NCBI GenBank assembly: GCA_022432975.1
Contig: CM039514.1
Coordinates: 12,012,810 to 12,076,809 of the forward strand
Direction: 5' to 3'
From: Begonia masoniana
Taxonomy: Eukaryota > Streptophyta > Magnoliopsida > Cucurbitales > Begoniaceae
DNA: 64,000 nucleotides
The notes below the pieces were generated by a model. That model saw only the letters and a list, made by a program, of their open reading frames with translations, was not told the DNA's origin and ran no database searches. Positions 11,308-24,372 of the stretch are shown piece by piece. Both the position numbers and the translations under genes were made by a program. Numbering within the stretch: the first letter of the stretch is position 1; every line of letters starts with the position of its first letter.

Positions 11308-11664
11308 TTTATTAGACTAAACTAAAATAAAAAATGTTTATATAAAAAAAATAATTATAATTTGAAATATCTTTGGGTTGTAATTTATTATATCGGCTTC
11401 ATCGGACCAGAAAGACATCGCAAAACTTAATGCTTGCAAGGCAGATTTGAGTTGTCCATTCTTTTCATAATTTAACGATTTTAGATTGGCAGTTAAAATC
11501 GTTAGATTATGAAAAGAGTGGAGTACTCAAACCTGCCTTGCAAGCATTAAACTTTGCGATATCTTTTTGGTCCGATAAAACCGATATAACAAATTACAGT
11601 CTAAAGATATTTTAAGTTATAATTTTTTTTTATATAAACATTTTTTGTTTTAGTTTATTTTAAG
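11308..11664. mobile_element. Foldback element (about 360 bp)
   Basis: Two arms of about 170 bp pair over most of their length with a loop at about 11481-11492 (TTAGATTGGCAG). Good matching blocks are ATGTTTATATAAAAAAA, CTTGCAAGGCAG and CATAATTTAACGATTT with their complements. It has the form of a foldback MITE. A clear target-site duplication is not visible to me. A small-RNA hairpin is another possible reading. Confidence 0.75.
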
Positions 11665-12163
11665 AATACTTATTTATGAGTTATTCAAATTCCAATTATT
11701 TATTTGTTTCAGTTTATTTAAAGAGTTAAATCCAAAAAAAATACTCAAAGTATTGATTTGGTTTCACAAAAGGCTCAAATATTAATTTATCTTTTCGTAA
11801 TATGAAAAACATGTGATAAAAATGGTAAAACATGTTAATTACTTTAATTATTTAAACATGTTTCTTACTTTAATTAATTAAATACATTAATTAAACAAAT
11901 TATCAACTACGGTAAGGAAATTGTAATAAAATCAAATAATACAGAAAATAGTTCGTAAAGTCTTCGGATGTCAAATTGAAGGCTTAAACAATATATTTCG
12001 GGCCCTAAAAAGACATGAAATGTGTGGCCCTCGGCGAGAGATTCGATTTGATATCTTGACTCTCTAAAATAGATACCAATGATAAAAATTATGGTCGTTT
12101 GAAGTTTAGGGATCACCACGTCACATTGTTGAGGGTGAAGATTTCCCGTGGAGAGTTTTCTGA
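11665..12163. other. AT-rich stretch, no gene supported
   Basis: AT-rich sequence to about 11930, then a more balanced part that is open on the minus strand (about 11907-12278). That frame runs into the palindrome at 12164 and matches nothing I recognise. It could be a remnant of the same unknown element family as 7715-8044. Confidence 0.4.
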
Positions 12164-12345
12164 AGGGGAACGGTTTGCCGTTCTCCGCACGCAGCAAACC
12201 GTTCTCACGAGGGGGCATTTCAGAGGGTGAAGACCCCCCCGCGTGCACGTGCCCCTCACGTGCGCTGGGGGTCTTCACCTTCTGAAATTTTCACTCGTGA
12301 GAACGGTTTGCCGTTCTCTGCACGTGGCAAACCGTTATCCTTTAG
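12164..12345. repeat. Large GC-rich palindrome with dyad motifs
   Basis: Left arm about 12164-12245, right arm about 12253-12345. Each arm has GAACGGTTTGCCGTTC (12168-12183, 12301-12316), a half-copy GCAAACCGTT and a GGGTGAAGACC / GGTCTTCACC block near the centre. The central block recurs in degenerate form at 8266-8400, the centre of the inverted duplication, so this is a second copy of the same kind of core. Confidence 0.8.
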
Positions 12346-14050
12346 AACACTCCCCGTGGGGGGTTAACGACTTGCCGGAAAGTCATTTTTTGTCTATTTT
12401 CTATATTTTGAGCAATTTTTTGTACGAAAAATTTGTTTGATCCATTTTTTGCACTTCACTTAAAGTTTAATCTAGATTTTTGATTTTACCCTAATTATTA
12501 ATGTTGTAAAGTTACTAAAATAAAATATTTTCTTAATTTAGTGAATTCATTTATATAGTAAAACTAACAAAATATATCAATTTTTTAAAAAATTTGATTA
12601 TAGTTGAACATTCTCTAAAGTTTAATTTTTTACTTATTAAATAGTTGCATCGCCGCGGCACCCCAAACCAACAACTGCGGTGGTCCTAGGTATGTCGGCT
12701 CGACTTTGGCCACTCAAAAAAGGGTGGGCTGCCCTGCGCTCAAACTTTTGTTTAGGTCAAGGCTCAGTTGATTTGTGATGTTTTTCAAGGTATCGAGCTG
12801 TCCCGACTGGTTCAATGATGAGCATGATTGACATGAAGTTGATTTAGATATTAATTTTTAAGATTAAAAAGCGGTGTAAAGTATGGATTCTCAATTCAGT
12901 TAAGATTCAATTTTTGCTTGATTTAGATAAGTTTTATAGCAATCTTTTGTTAGTTTTCGTCAATAATTCTTCAGCTCCAATTTTGCAAAATTTGAACTCA
13001 GTTTTTCTAGGGCGAAACCTAACATGTTGGTTCGGTCGGCCTTTTCCAACCAAATCATTTTCACCCCGACCTAAACAATTTTATATTATGATCACTTTAT
13101 GTTATTAATTACTCTTATCTTGATTGTGAAGCTAGTTTAGTTCAATAATAATTTATCTTTTCGGAGAAGTCAAAAGTCGTTTGCCATGGTAAGTTGTCGA
13201 GTCTCGTTCAAGCTCATCGATTTTTTGGTCGTTTCGACGAAGCAGCTTCACCTACCTGCTTTTCTCTGACCATTATTGATAGCTATGGTGGATTACTTCC
13301 GCAACTAACTTCGTTGCCTGTCCCTGTTGAGCTTGAAGTTGTATTTCAACGGATCTTTTGAAGGGTCGTCGCATTTATCCAGAAGTTTGTCGTTGGATCT
13401 GGCGTTCATGCTGCTTTTGGGAACTTCAGTTGAGAAATTGTTTCAGTTCATCTGTAAGAGGTAAATTTTCTATCAGGTGTTTTTTTTTTTTTTTTTCTGG
13501 ATCATGCAGTTTTCAAATTGATTTTGAGCGACTGGTTTGAATGCTTCTGGTCGTTGTCGTAGAGATATTTATATACCAGAAATGTATCGGTAGAACAGAG
13601 ATGGTTTGAAATTTGATGTTTTCGTGGTATTTAGTGAAGGAATTGAAGCACTAATGAAAATTTAAGTCATTTTTTTTTTCATTTCAACTGACAATTTATT
13701 TATCCTACAAAGTGCTTTGTTTCTCTGCAATTGAATGGTAGATGAATGAATTTCCTGGTCAGTGGTTTTAATTAATGGCTGAAGTAAAGGTCTTATCATA
13801 GTCGGTGAAGAGTGCTGTATGTGAACGGTCATCAGCCGCAATTTAGGTTTGACGAAAATTAGGAATTTCTTGGAAGCTTCATTCTTGAATCAACTATATA
13901 ACAGTCAATTAGGCTGTTGTCTTTTCTGGGTTTCGTAGTTTTTCCCTTTTATGTGACAATCTGTTCTTGAATTGACTTCTTGCATTGCTATATTTTAAGA
14001 AGAAGGTCTTGATCAAGAATTGGTGAACTTCATAGAAACTCCTAGGTTTC
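12346..14050. other. Intergenic and probable RGLG leader
   Basis: No gene seen in 12346-13300. From about 13320 the sequence becomes transcript-like. A plausible non-coding first exon ends at about 13459 (CTGTAAGAG before GTAAATTT), and the coding exon is preceded by ...CTCCTAG at 14047. A leader intron of this kind is inferred. A poly-T run lies near 13480. Confidence 0.4.
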
Positions 14051-16718
14051 ATGGGGGGAAGAATTTCGAGGGCTTCCTCCTCTCGATCTAATTCATCGTC
14101 TTCATGGAGTGGTGGATATGCTCCATCGCCATATGACCATGAACGACCGAGTTATGCACCACAGCATTCCTATCCCCAGCAGCCGCAGCCGCAGCCGCAG
14201 CCACAGCCGTACAATTACTCTGCTTCGCAAGAGTATTATGGAGGTGCTGATAATAGGAGAAGGCTTGAAAGGAGGTATTCGAGAATCGCCGATGACTACA
14301 CTTCTTTAGAACAGGTAACATTTATGTTAAATGGCCATTACTCGAGAGAAAAACTGAAGGAAAAGCAGTAAATAATGAGCCAAATCTGTCATTTTGGGTT
14401 GTCTTTTCTGCTGCTATTTGCATAAGTAGTCGTATTTTGTTTACTGTCTTTCACTTGACCGATTTAAAAATTATGAAATTTTATCGATTTGCAGGTGACG
14501 GAAGCTCTCGCACATGCTGGGCTTGAATCTTCTAATCTAATTGTCGGTATTGATTACACAAAGAGTAACGAGTGGACGGGTAAAGCTTTGTTTTTAATGC
14601 TTGCAAGCTAGAATGTAAGATTTGTTGTTTGAGATGCTGACATTGGTTTTATATTTGTAAATAGGAGCAAGGTCTTACAATCGGAAAAGTCTACATCACA
14701 TTGGTGATGGACTTAATCCTTATCAACAAGCAATATCGATTATTGGTAAAACCTTGGCGGCTTTTGATGAGGATAACTTGATTCCATGCTTTGGATTTGG
14801 AGATGGTGATTCCTTAACTATATACTATTGTAACTAAAAAATTTGCTGCGAATAAGATATTAAATGAATTTCTTTATTTGTTGACTTCTCAGCATCGACC
14901 CATGATCAAGACGTCTTCAGTTTCTTTCCGGATGAGAGATTTTGCAATGGATTTGAAGAAGTTTTGAGTTGTTATCAAGATATTGTCCCCCATCTTCGCC
15001 TTGCGGGTTTGTTTGTTGCTTATTTTCCCTTCTTTGATCTGAAATCTTTCTTTTTTTTTTTATTTTTCTTTCAGTTACATTTGGACTCATGTAGTCATTT
15101 TGAGCAGGACCAACTTCATTTGCTCCCATCATCGAAATGGCTATGACCATTGTCGAGCAGAGTGGGGGTCAGTACCATGTGCTGCTAATTATTGCTGATG
15201 GGCAGGTACTTGAATCCCTACCAATTTCGATTACAGGAAAATCTGATGATACAATCTAGCTTATAATTTTGTATTTCATTAATTTCTTCTGATTATCATA
15301 TCACTTACTTTAGTTTCATATCTCGGGTCTTTCTCCTCAGGTAACTAGAAGTGTAGATACTGCAAGGGGTAGATTGAGTCCTCAGGAACAGAGGACGGTC
15401 GACGCCATTGTTGAAGCAAGGTGATTGTCCTTTTCCATTTCGTTCTTCATAAATGTGTTCTGTTCTTATCTTAAGGATATCTTATACTGTAGCAAGTTCC
15501 CTCTGTCAATTGTTTTGGTTGGAGTTGGAGATGGCCCTTGGGATATGATGAGGGAATTCGATGACAATATCCCTTCTCGAGCATTTGATAACTTCCAGGT
15601 AGTCTTGCATAAAACTCGGGTTTTTATTCACTCAGTTATAAATGTACTTATAATTTTAAATCCTGTTCCTTTCCTCTCCCAGTTTGTGAATTTCACTGAA
15701 ATTATGTCCAAGAATGTCAGCCAGTCACGGAAGGAGGCGGAATTTGCTCTTTCAGCTCTAATGGAGATTCCGTCTCAGTACAAGGCAACCATAGAGCTCG
15801 GCATATTGGGGTGAGACTCGAGAAAAGACCTCTCTTTTTTTTCAATATAATTCCCAAATAATTTCGTTCATTGGGCAGTCGTCGAAATGGAAACGCGGCC
15901 GAGAGGTTCCCACTCCCGACGCCAATGTATGGTGCGTCGTCTTTCAGCAGTTCAAAGCCTTTTACTGGTTCAAAGCCTTCACAGTCTACTTCTAGTTATA
16001 AGCCAAGAGCGCCTGCTTATCCTGCTTACAGCACTCCTATCAGTACAGCTCCATCTTCTACCACTTCTAATTATGATAACCAGGTCCGTATTGCACAGAG
16101 AAATTTGCTTGCTTCCATTTGGGGTTATGTCTGAGAGATGTATTGAATTGTTCTTAACAAAAGGGAAGCTCTTTTAAAATGGTTTCACAATAAAAGTTTC
16201 AAATTATTTAATACAGATTTCGGCGACACGATTAGTTTCTCCATTTCAAACAGCTTCTCGTTTTCCTCTTTTTAGACCCAAAATTGTTTCAAATGCAGAA
16301 GTTAATAGTCGTTTTCTCTTCGTTTTTGCGATCAATAGGGGGCTTATTCTACATAATTCTGATCCAATGAAGTTTTCTCTGCCATTCTGCATTTGAGTGA
16401 ATGTGTTTCAAAGGCAAATTTACATGTATATAAATCAGCTTTGAGGTGAGATTGACTGACGCCTTAACCTTGTCTTTGGTTTTGAACAGCTTTGCCCCAT
16501 CTGCATTACTAATCCAAAGGACATGGCATTTGGCTGTGGACATCAGGTCAGTTTCATTTGTTTCTCCAATCAACCCAATTCCAGTCAATATTATATACTA
16601 ATTGTCGGTTCTATTCCGGAGATTTCGTATGCTGCAGACGTGTTGTGAATGCGGACAAGACCTTCATACATGCCCTATATGTCGGTGCGACATCAACACG
16701 AGGATAAAGCTTTATTAA
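14051..16718 (+). CDS. RING domain E3 ubiquitin ligase, RGLG type
   Basis: Transfers ubiquitin from an E2 to target proteins. Arabidopsis RGLG1/RGLG2, the named family, act in hormone and drought responses and are membrane-attached. Eleven coding exons: 14051-14314, 14495-14579, 14665-14805, 14893-15006, 15108-15205, 15341-15420, 15493-15598, 15683-15810, 15879-16083, 16490-16546, 16638-16718. They sum to 1359 nt, or 452 residues. The N-terminus starts MGG, a possible myristoylation site, and has a Ser-rich and a Gln/Pro-rich stretch. A copine/vWA-like domain runs from about residue 90 to 350 ([33 protein letters not shown]). A Ser/Pro linker follows, then a C-terminal RING with CPIC, GCGH, CCECG and CPICR, ending RIKLY. 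All introns are GT-AG. The gene looks intact. Confidence 0.95.
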
Positions 16719-17793
16719 GCGGGTCTCTGTCTTTCGAGTAACTGAAAACTCTTCATTTCTGTTGAAGAAAATGGTGGATGTGCAAGAATTTGTGGAGTGG
16801 AAGAGCGGAGGCAATTGAAATTATCTAAGTTTGTTTTGCCATGTACAGGATTTTATTTATTATATTAATTTTATCCAAAAAAAATTTCTTATTTTCTTAT
16901 AACAATGACGCTAGTAACTACGCGAATGAGAGAGAGAAAGAGCTTGGATGTTAAAAGTATTTTGGTCATATCATTAAAGATTTGAATTTGAATTTTTCGG
17001 AGGTTTCCATAAACAATATGTCGTGATCACTGGTCGAGCCATAATTGCGTGGCACGGAGAAGCAGCTTGGCATGAGCTAAAGAGAGGGAGTTCGAAAATG
17101 GCGGAGTGGGTTCGTGCCATGGCTGTGAGAAAAGCGATTGTGACTGAACAACTTTAGGTCATGGTTGTTGGCGAAGGACCGAACAATGAGTTTTATGAGA
17201 GGGAATAGGTCTCACTAAATTTAGACCATTACTACAAGATAAGGAGGGGGAAGAAGTCGCAGGAGGAGCAACTTCGAGCCATGGCATTGAGTTTAGGAAA
17301 GGTATAGGCCGTAGCCAAGAGCCATTTTCTCTTAACTAATTTGCATGGCTAGTAGCCTGTTTGGGTGAAAGCGAGCTTTGAAATAATTCGGGGCCTTTGC
17401 ATGACGTAGCAACCTCGAGCTGGCGTGACGTGTGTCGAATGTAACAATATGCTCAAGGTTTGAAGAACGGCTTGAAATTCAGACGATTGCAGATGATAGA
17501 ACTATCAAATTTGCTCCTTGGGTGGCATGTGTTGCATGGAGCAAGGACGAACAACAAAAGACACAATGCTTGACTGATCTATCAGTAATGAAACATTTAA
17601 CTATAAACAATCTTTTTAGAGCAGAAAGATGAGCCGGTATCTGTCCCTAAATTCAATTTCACTTACAATTAGCAAAAATAGATCTGTACGTCTAATATTT
17701 ACCAACAGAAGCATGAGATTGGAAAAGGGTATTTTTTTTAACTTCTTTCAAGGTGGCAAAAAAGCTAACCTAAAATAAGTCTAGAAGAAGAAA
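16719..17793. other. Intergenic, converging 3' ends
   Basis: Contains the 3' untranslated ends of the RGLG and Rab genes, which converge here. The stretch 16906-17650 has purine-rich unique-looking sequence in which I see no gene. A 66-codon frame at 17432 has no recognisable features. Confidence 0.5.
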
Positions 17794-19794
<2,001 letters not shown>

Positions 19795-20505
19795 GGCCAA
19801 CAGAATTGACTGTGTAAGAAAAGCGAGGAAGACGAGAATAGCAGAAAATAAATAGTTCAGGCGATGACGATTATTTAACGACTTTGGGGTACGGCAAACG
19901 ACATGTCGTTTCGTAACAGTTAACCTTGTTCACATTGTTGCAAGCATTTGATTTTGCCTCCCACATTGATAAATTAGCTCTTCATGATTTTGTTCATGAT
20001 CCTTTGACCACTCTCCCCCTTGTAAGTCTGTGAGTTCCACCCGATCTGCTCGATTATAGTTTGAGCAAGCATCCACAACCCTTTTGGAATGACCCTGCAT
20101 TTACCACTTTTCCCAGCCTCATCGGTTTACACAACAATGGTCGCATTGCAAAAATTATGTCGATTCACATTTAGACAACGATCTTTCATTTTGTATTTAT
20201 GCGACAATATCTAAGTAAGTTGACCGAAATCAACCTGATACCTATAATTTTTAAGCTTCGGCCTGTTCTTGATGAATGTAGGTATGAACACATCTGCTTA
20301 GTAGTTGTTAATAGACAATGGATGTGTGTGAGCAATCTGCCTTGGCCCCTGAGAGAACACCCTCATGAAAAGAACGGAGAGTGCTGATAAGTCGAACATT
20401 GGATTCCTCCATCGACAACTTTATTTGTGTTCGTATTTTTTGGTGAATGAACTCTTTCCTATAAAAGAGTAGATTTATTTGAAACCTGTAGTTGTTCTTG
20501 AGCAG
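19795..20505. other. Rab2 upstream region, no gene seen
   Basis: Promoter side of the Rab2 gene (divergent from the pseudogene to the right). A frame of about 60 codons at 20199 has no features I recognise. The first part of the RNA-binding-protein pseudogene, including most of RRM1, is not found here. Confidence 0.45.
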
Positions 20506-20679
20506 GGTTTAAATGGGAGGCTTTTGACTGTAAACTAGGCCGCTCCGAGAGGGACACAGCTGGAAAGACCACGACCAAGTGAACCTTCTTTCAGAATCTA
20601 TGTTGGTAATTTGGCCTGGCAAGTGGACGATGCTCTTTTAGAACTAGTTTTCAGCAAGCACGGACGGGTGGTCAATGCG

Positions 20680-22388
20680 GGTGGTCACGCGGGTGATCCG
20701 GGTTCGATCCTCGACAACGGCGCCAAAAACTTGTTAGTGATTTTACACACTTACACGCAAGTGCACGTGTCGCTAACGAAGTAATGAGTAAGTAAAATAT
20801 CGATCCCACGAGAATATTGTTAACTATGTTTAAATTCATTATAAAAATCTTATAAAAATATTAAAATGATAGATAAAAATAATTAGAATTAAATCTAAAT
20901 AATGATGTAACAAAAGACAACAAAATAAATGAGGTTAAATCGATGAATAGAAGCCTTGGCTAGGATCGATTTATTCGTTACGATAATTTTACTACTGATG
21001 CTCTAGTAATGCTCTGCAGCATTGTTTATGAACAGCAAGAATTAAATAATTTCTAGGATTCTTTCGATTTGCCTAGGTGAATTCAAATTAGAATTTCTTT
21101 CAACCTTGAAGGAATTTAACTAACATTGAATTTTATAATTGCCCTATTCTTATTGCCAATCGAATTAATGCTAACTACGTTGTAACAATTTAATCCGATT
21201 AATTATTTGCGCATCTTAAAATTTATATCTATCTATCGATACAATATAAATATGGATTGTCAACCTATCTATTGATATGATCTGACTTAGCAATGAATAT
21301 CACAAATAATTGTTCAATAAACAATTGTATAAACAAAACTAAAATCGTAGCAAAAACTGTAACGAGTACTATCGTCTTAACCAAGATATGAGTTTAGCTA
21401 CTAGACATAATTAAAATAAAAAAATAACAGTGTTCATAAAAACATAAAGCAATAAAATATAAAAGAAGAAGAAGAAGAAGAAGCTTCAAGAATGTCGTCG
21501 TTTCACTTTTCAGATCCAGCGTTCTTCAGCATACTTTCTTCCCAGAAAACTCTTACTTTTTATGCTCTCTGTGTCATACCCATTTTCTCTCTCCAATTTG
21601 TTTTTCCTTGATTTTTGCCTTTTCTCTCTCTCCAAATTAATTTTCCTTCTTTCAGCATCGCCACCTCAGCTTCATCCATTTTCTGTTCAAGTTGTCCATT
21701 CTCTTGTCTTTTAGCCCCTTCTTTTCTTCACCGTCCACTACTTCTTTTATTGTCCATGGATTTTTCTTTTTTAGTGCATTTCCATCGTCCACACTCTTTT
21801 GTTTTTTAGTGCTGCCCTTTTTAGATTGTCACTGTTTCCATCGTCCATTTGCTTTTATTATCCACTGTTTTTGCATGCCAGGTGTCTTTTCTTCCTTTTT
21901 GTCGTCCACGGTCTGTTACTCGGTTATTGTCCATTTGCGTTTGTCGTTTAGCGTAATCTCAGTTGTCCACACTGCTCAGTCGTCCACTTTCATTTGTTTT
22001 GATTTGTTTGCCTGATTTTAGCCTGCTTTTCCTCCATAAATCCACAGCCAAATAATACCAATTTCTTTTTCCCACATTCAGCGTAACAAATTTTCTGATT
22101 TTTCTTGATTTGATTCCTCTCTCTCCATAATCTTCAGCTTTTGAGTTTGATTTTCCCTTTAATAAAATTACATTCAAATACGAAAATATAAAATTCGATT
22201 TAAAGAGAAAAATCTGCTTTTAATAGAGAATTTGCATGAAATATATTAAATTAAATCAAGACACAAATGTTGCAGCACTATATAGAAATTATAGTAAATT
22301 TCTATCAATTTATTCTTGCATTCACTCAATTCATATAAGTTTTCTTATGTAATATTTGAATAAAATGACTATAAAATAAGAGTCATCA
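20680..22388 (-). mobile_element. LTR insertion with tRNA-Asp 3' half, 12-bp TSD
   Basis: Inserted into the RRM2 exon. GTGGTCAATGCG is present on both sides (20668-20679 and 22389-22400). The insert begins with 42 nt of tRNA-Asp(GTC) ending in CCA (20684-20725), a six-base spacer AAAACT (20726-20731), then a TGTTAGTG...GTCATCA stretch of about 1657 bp (20732-22388) that has LTR ends. The order means a minus-strand LTR followed by its primer site and an extended primer sequence. No gag-pol is present. The LTR body is AT-rich, with a CT-rich part at 21540-22130, and has a TATA-like CTATATAG on the minus strand near 22282. Confidence 0.8.
20684..20725 (+). other. tRNA-Asp(GTC) 3'-half sequence
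   Basis: Matches the plant tRNA-Asp from the anticodon GTC to the 3' CCA with about three differences. It includes the T-arm GGGTTCGATCC. The 5' half is absent, so this is not a tRNA gene. In LTR elements only the last 10-18 nt of a tRNA are normally kept as the primer site. Confidence 0.85.
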
Positions 22389-22681
22389 GTGGTCAATGCG
22401 AGGGTCATGTCGGACAGGGAAACAGGGCGTTCACGTGGATTTGGCTTCATTACGATGTCAAGTGAGACAGAACTAAACGATGCCCTTGCTGCTTTAGATG
22501 GCTCAGGTTTGTTCACGACCCTTTAAAGCTGCTTCACTTTATTTAATCTTCCTACGACATAATTCTCCATTTCGGCGAAACATAAGATGTGTTCCGACAT
22601 GTTTTCTTAAGCTGACTGTTGTTAAAAAAGTATAATTATTTAGCAACTATCAAATTATGTTTCTTTTAGTGCATCAACATT

Positions 22682-23400
22682 TAGGGGTGGACATGGGCCG
22701 GTTCGGTCCGGTCTCGAGCCCGGATCGAAACCGGCCCGTGTTTTCGGGAGAATTATCCCGAGGACCGGAACCCGTCCCATGAAGTACCGGATCGAAATTT
22801 CAATCTGGTCCTGGTTCCTCCCAACCTTTTTTTTTTAAACAGAAAACAAAATTTTCCCTAATTAACACAATTAACACATACAGTGAGGAGTGAGGACAGA
22901 GACGAGCCGAAGAGAGAGGACGAGGAGAGGGAGGCGAGGCGAGGCGACCAGGCGAGCTGATTTCAAAGACAGAGTCGAGCGCGAATCCGAAGACAGAGCC
23001 GAGCATGAATCAGAGCAGGGAGCACGAAGAATGGGAATCGGAGCAGCCGATCAGGGTTACGGAGATGGGAGAACGGAGCACGGGAGTCGCCAAGTCGGGA
23101 GTAGGGGGAACGGGAGTCGGGAGTCGCAGCTCGCAAGTTGGGGTCAGGGGTTGGGTGTTCAGGATTCTGGAACTGGAAGAGTGGAAGTGAACTGAAGTGA
23201 AAAAGCCGAGGGAAGACGAGTTGTTTTTAACTTTCGGTCCGGTTCGAGTTTTTCGGGAATTTAGGCCATGGACCGAGGACCGGACCGAAAACCGATGAGA
23301 AATTATGTTTTGGACCAAAGACCGAACCTTGGTCCTACGATGTGGGACCAAAACTGGATCGAAACCAGTGGTCCAATCCGGTCCCGTCCTGCAATCCCTA
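22682..23400. mobile_element. hAT-type non-autonomous element (719 bp)
   Basis: Terminal repeats TAGGGGTGGACATG and GCAATCCCTA, flanked by a perfect 8-bp duplication TCAACATT (22674-22681 and 23401-23408). It lies in the last intron of the RNA-binding-protein pseudogene. Subterminal parts are rich in CCGG(T/A)CCG-type words on both strands, as in plant hAT MITEs. Open frames inside (22890-23195 and its complement) are by-products of GC-rich repeats. It is related to the element at 27309. Confidence 0.9.
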
Positions 23401-23665
23401 TCAACATTCATGTGCTGCTACATCAGTGAGTAATGAAATAGGCGAATAACTAAAAAAGCTGCTTTTTTAAAAGTGATTTTAAAAGACAGTACTTGAAAAC
23501 ACCATCCTGTAAGAGGTTTCCTAATGTGTTCTATAACTAAGACACATATCAGCCCTAAATCTTACAAGTTTTGTCTGGTTTGTGGTGCAGAGTCTAGATG
23601 GGAGGTCAATACGGGTAAATGTTGCCGAAGAACGACCCAGGCGGGGTTCTTCTTTTTCATTCTAA

Positions 23666-24372
23666 TCGACACTATACTCCGAGATTACTTCAAATCAAAT
23701 CAAAGATGATCATCCAAGTTTCCTTTACAAAGTTTGTATCTTTGGATTAGGTTATGTAATGGGTTCATTATATTTTTTATCACACGTCATTTTTATACTA
23801 TTTTGGAAAATTTTAGCGATGGCTCAGCTAATTCTGTAGTGTCACTTTTTCGGAACATATTTATGTGAAATCAATATGGGACTTCGAACTATGCAAAATC
23901 ACCAAAAGATCGTTACACTTAATTCGTTCCTCGTCGTAGTTTTCTTTGTGAATGAGGCTGCCCGACACGAGGGTGGGGAGGTGGGGTGGGTATGGTCCTG
24001 ATTCTTAGGCAAAATTTCAAGAAAAGTATGAGACAGCCTCTGCGTTTCACTTTCTTTTTACTCCAAATGGAGAGTGAAATCAGGAAGCATGAGCATTTAT
24101 GCAGTAATCATCAAGCTTCCATGATTAAACAAACTTAAATCTGAATCATCTTCTATATTATATGGATCTAAACCTAATAAAATGAATGCTTATTAACAGA
24201 AAGTCAGAGTTTTAGTATAACCTGTCTCGCTATTGGCATATGTGAACCGCAGTATAAGCAAGGAAGAAGATGCTCTATGCTTCCTCTTTTCAGCAGATAT
24301 ATAAAGCCCTCAAAAACTTGAAGAAGCCATTATCAATTCTTTTGTGCAACAATCCTCCGAAACATAAGTAAT
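23666..24372. other. Intergenic, SEO promoter side
   Basis: No gene seen. The stretch 23940-24372 lies upstream of the SEO start codon and includes its probable leader. AT-rich stretches near 24170 could be promoter sequence, but no single TATA box stands out. Confidence 0.4.

Larger units (their letters stand above)
20506..23665 (+). pseudogene. Chloroplast RNA-binding protein (cp31/cp29 type) pseudogene
   Basis: The 3' part of a two-RRM chloroplast ribonucleoprotein gene, with its intron kept, so it is not a processed copy. The first exon piece (20506-20679, continued at 22401-22506) has the end of RRM1 (NGRLLTVN), a linker and most of RRM2 with [10 protein letters not shown] (RNP2) and [11 protein letters not shown] (RNP1). 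The last exon 23591-23665 reads DGRSIRVNVAEERPRRG and ends in TAA. Three lesions: an in-frame TAG at 20536-20538 where relatives have Lys; a 1.7-kb insertion with a 12-bp duplication at 20680; and an extra base near 22502 (GGCTCAG before the intron) that shifts the frame. The N-terminal half and transit peptide are missing upstream. Confidence 0.88.

Noticed and set aside
14088..14321. Minus-strand 77-codon frame with poly-Ala
   Set aside because: Complement of the Gln/Pro-rich start of the RGLG-type gene.
20199..20387. 62-codon frame as the missing RRM1 exon
   Set aside because: No RNP1 or RNP2 motif and no splice signal that links it to the exon at 20506.
20684..20725. tRNA-Asp gene
   Set aside because: Only the 3' half is present and CCA is encoded, which plant nuclear tRNA genes do not have; it is a retrotransposon primer-derived piece.
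22890..23411. Frames of 101 and 133 codons inside the hAT-type element
   Set aside because: GC-rich Arg/Glu/Ser repeats in a non-autonomous element with clear ends; no domain seen.
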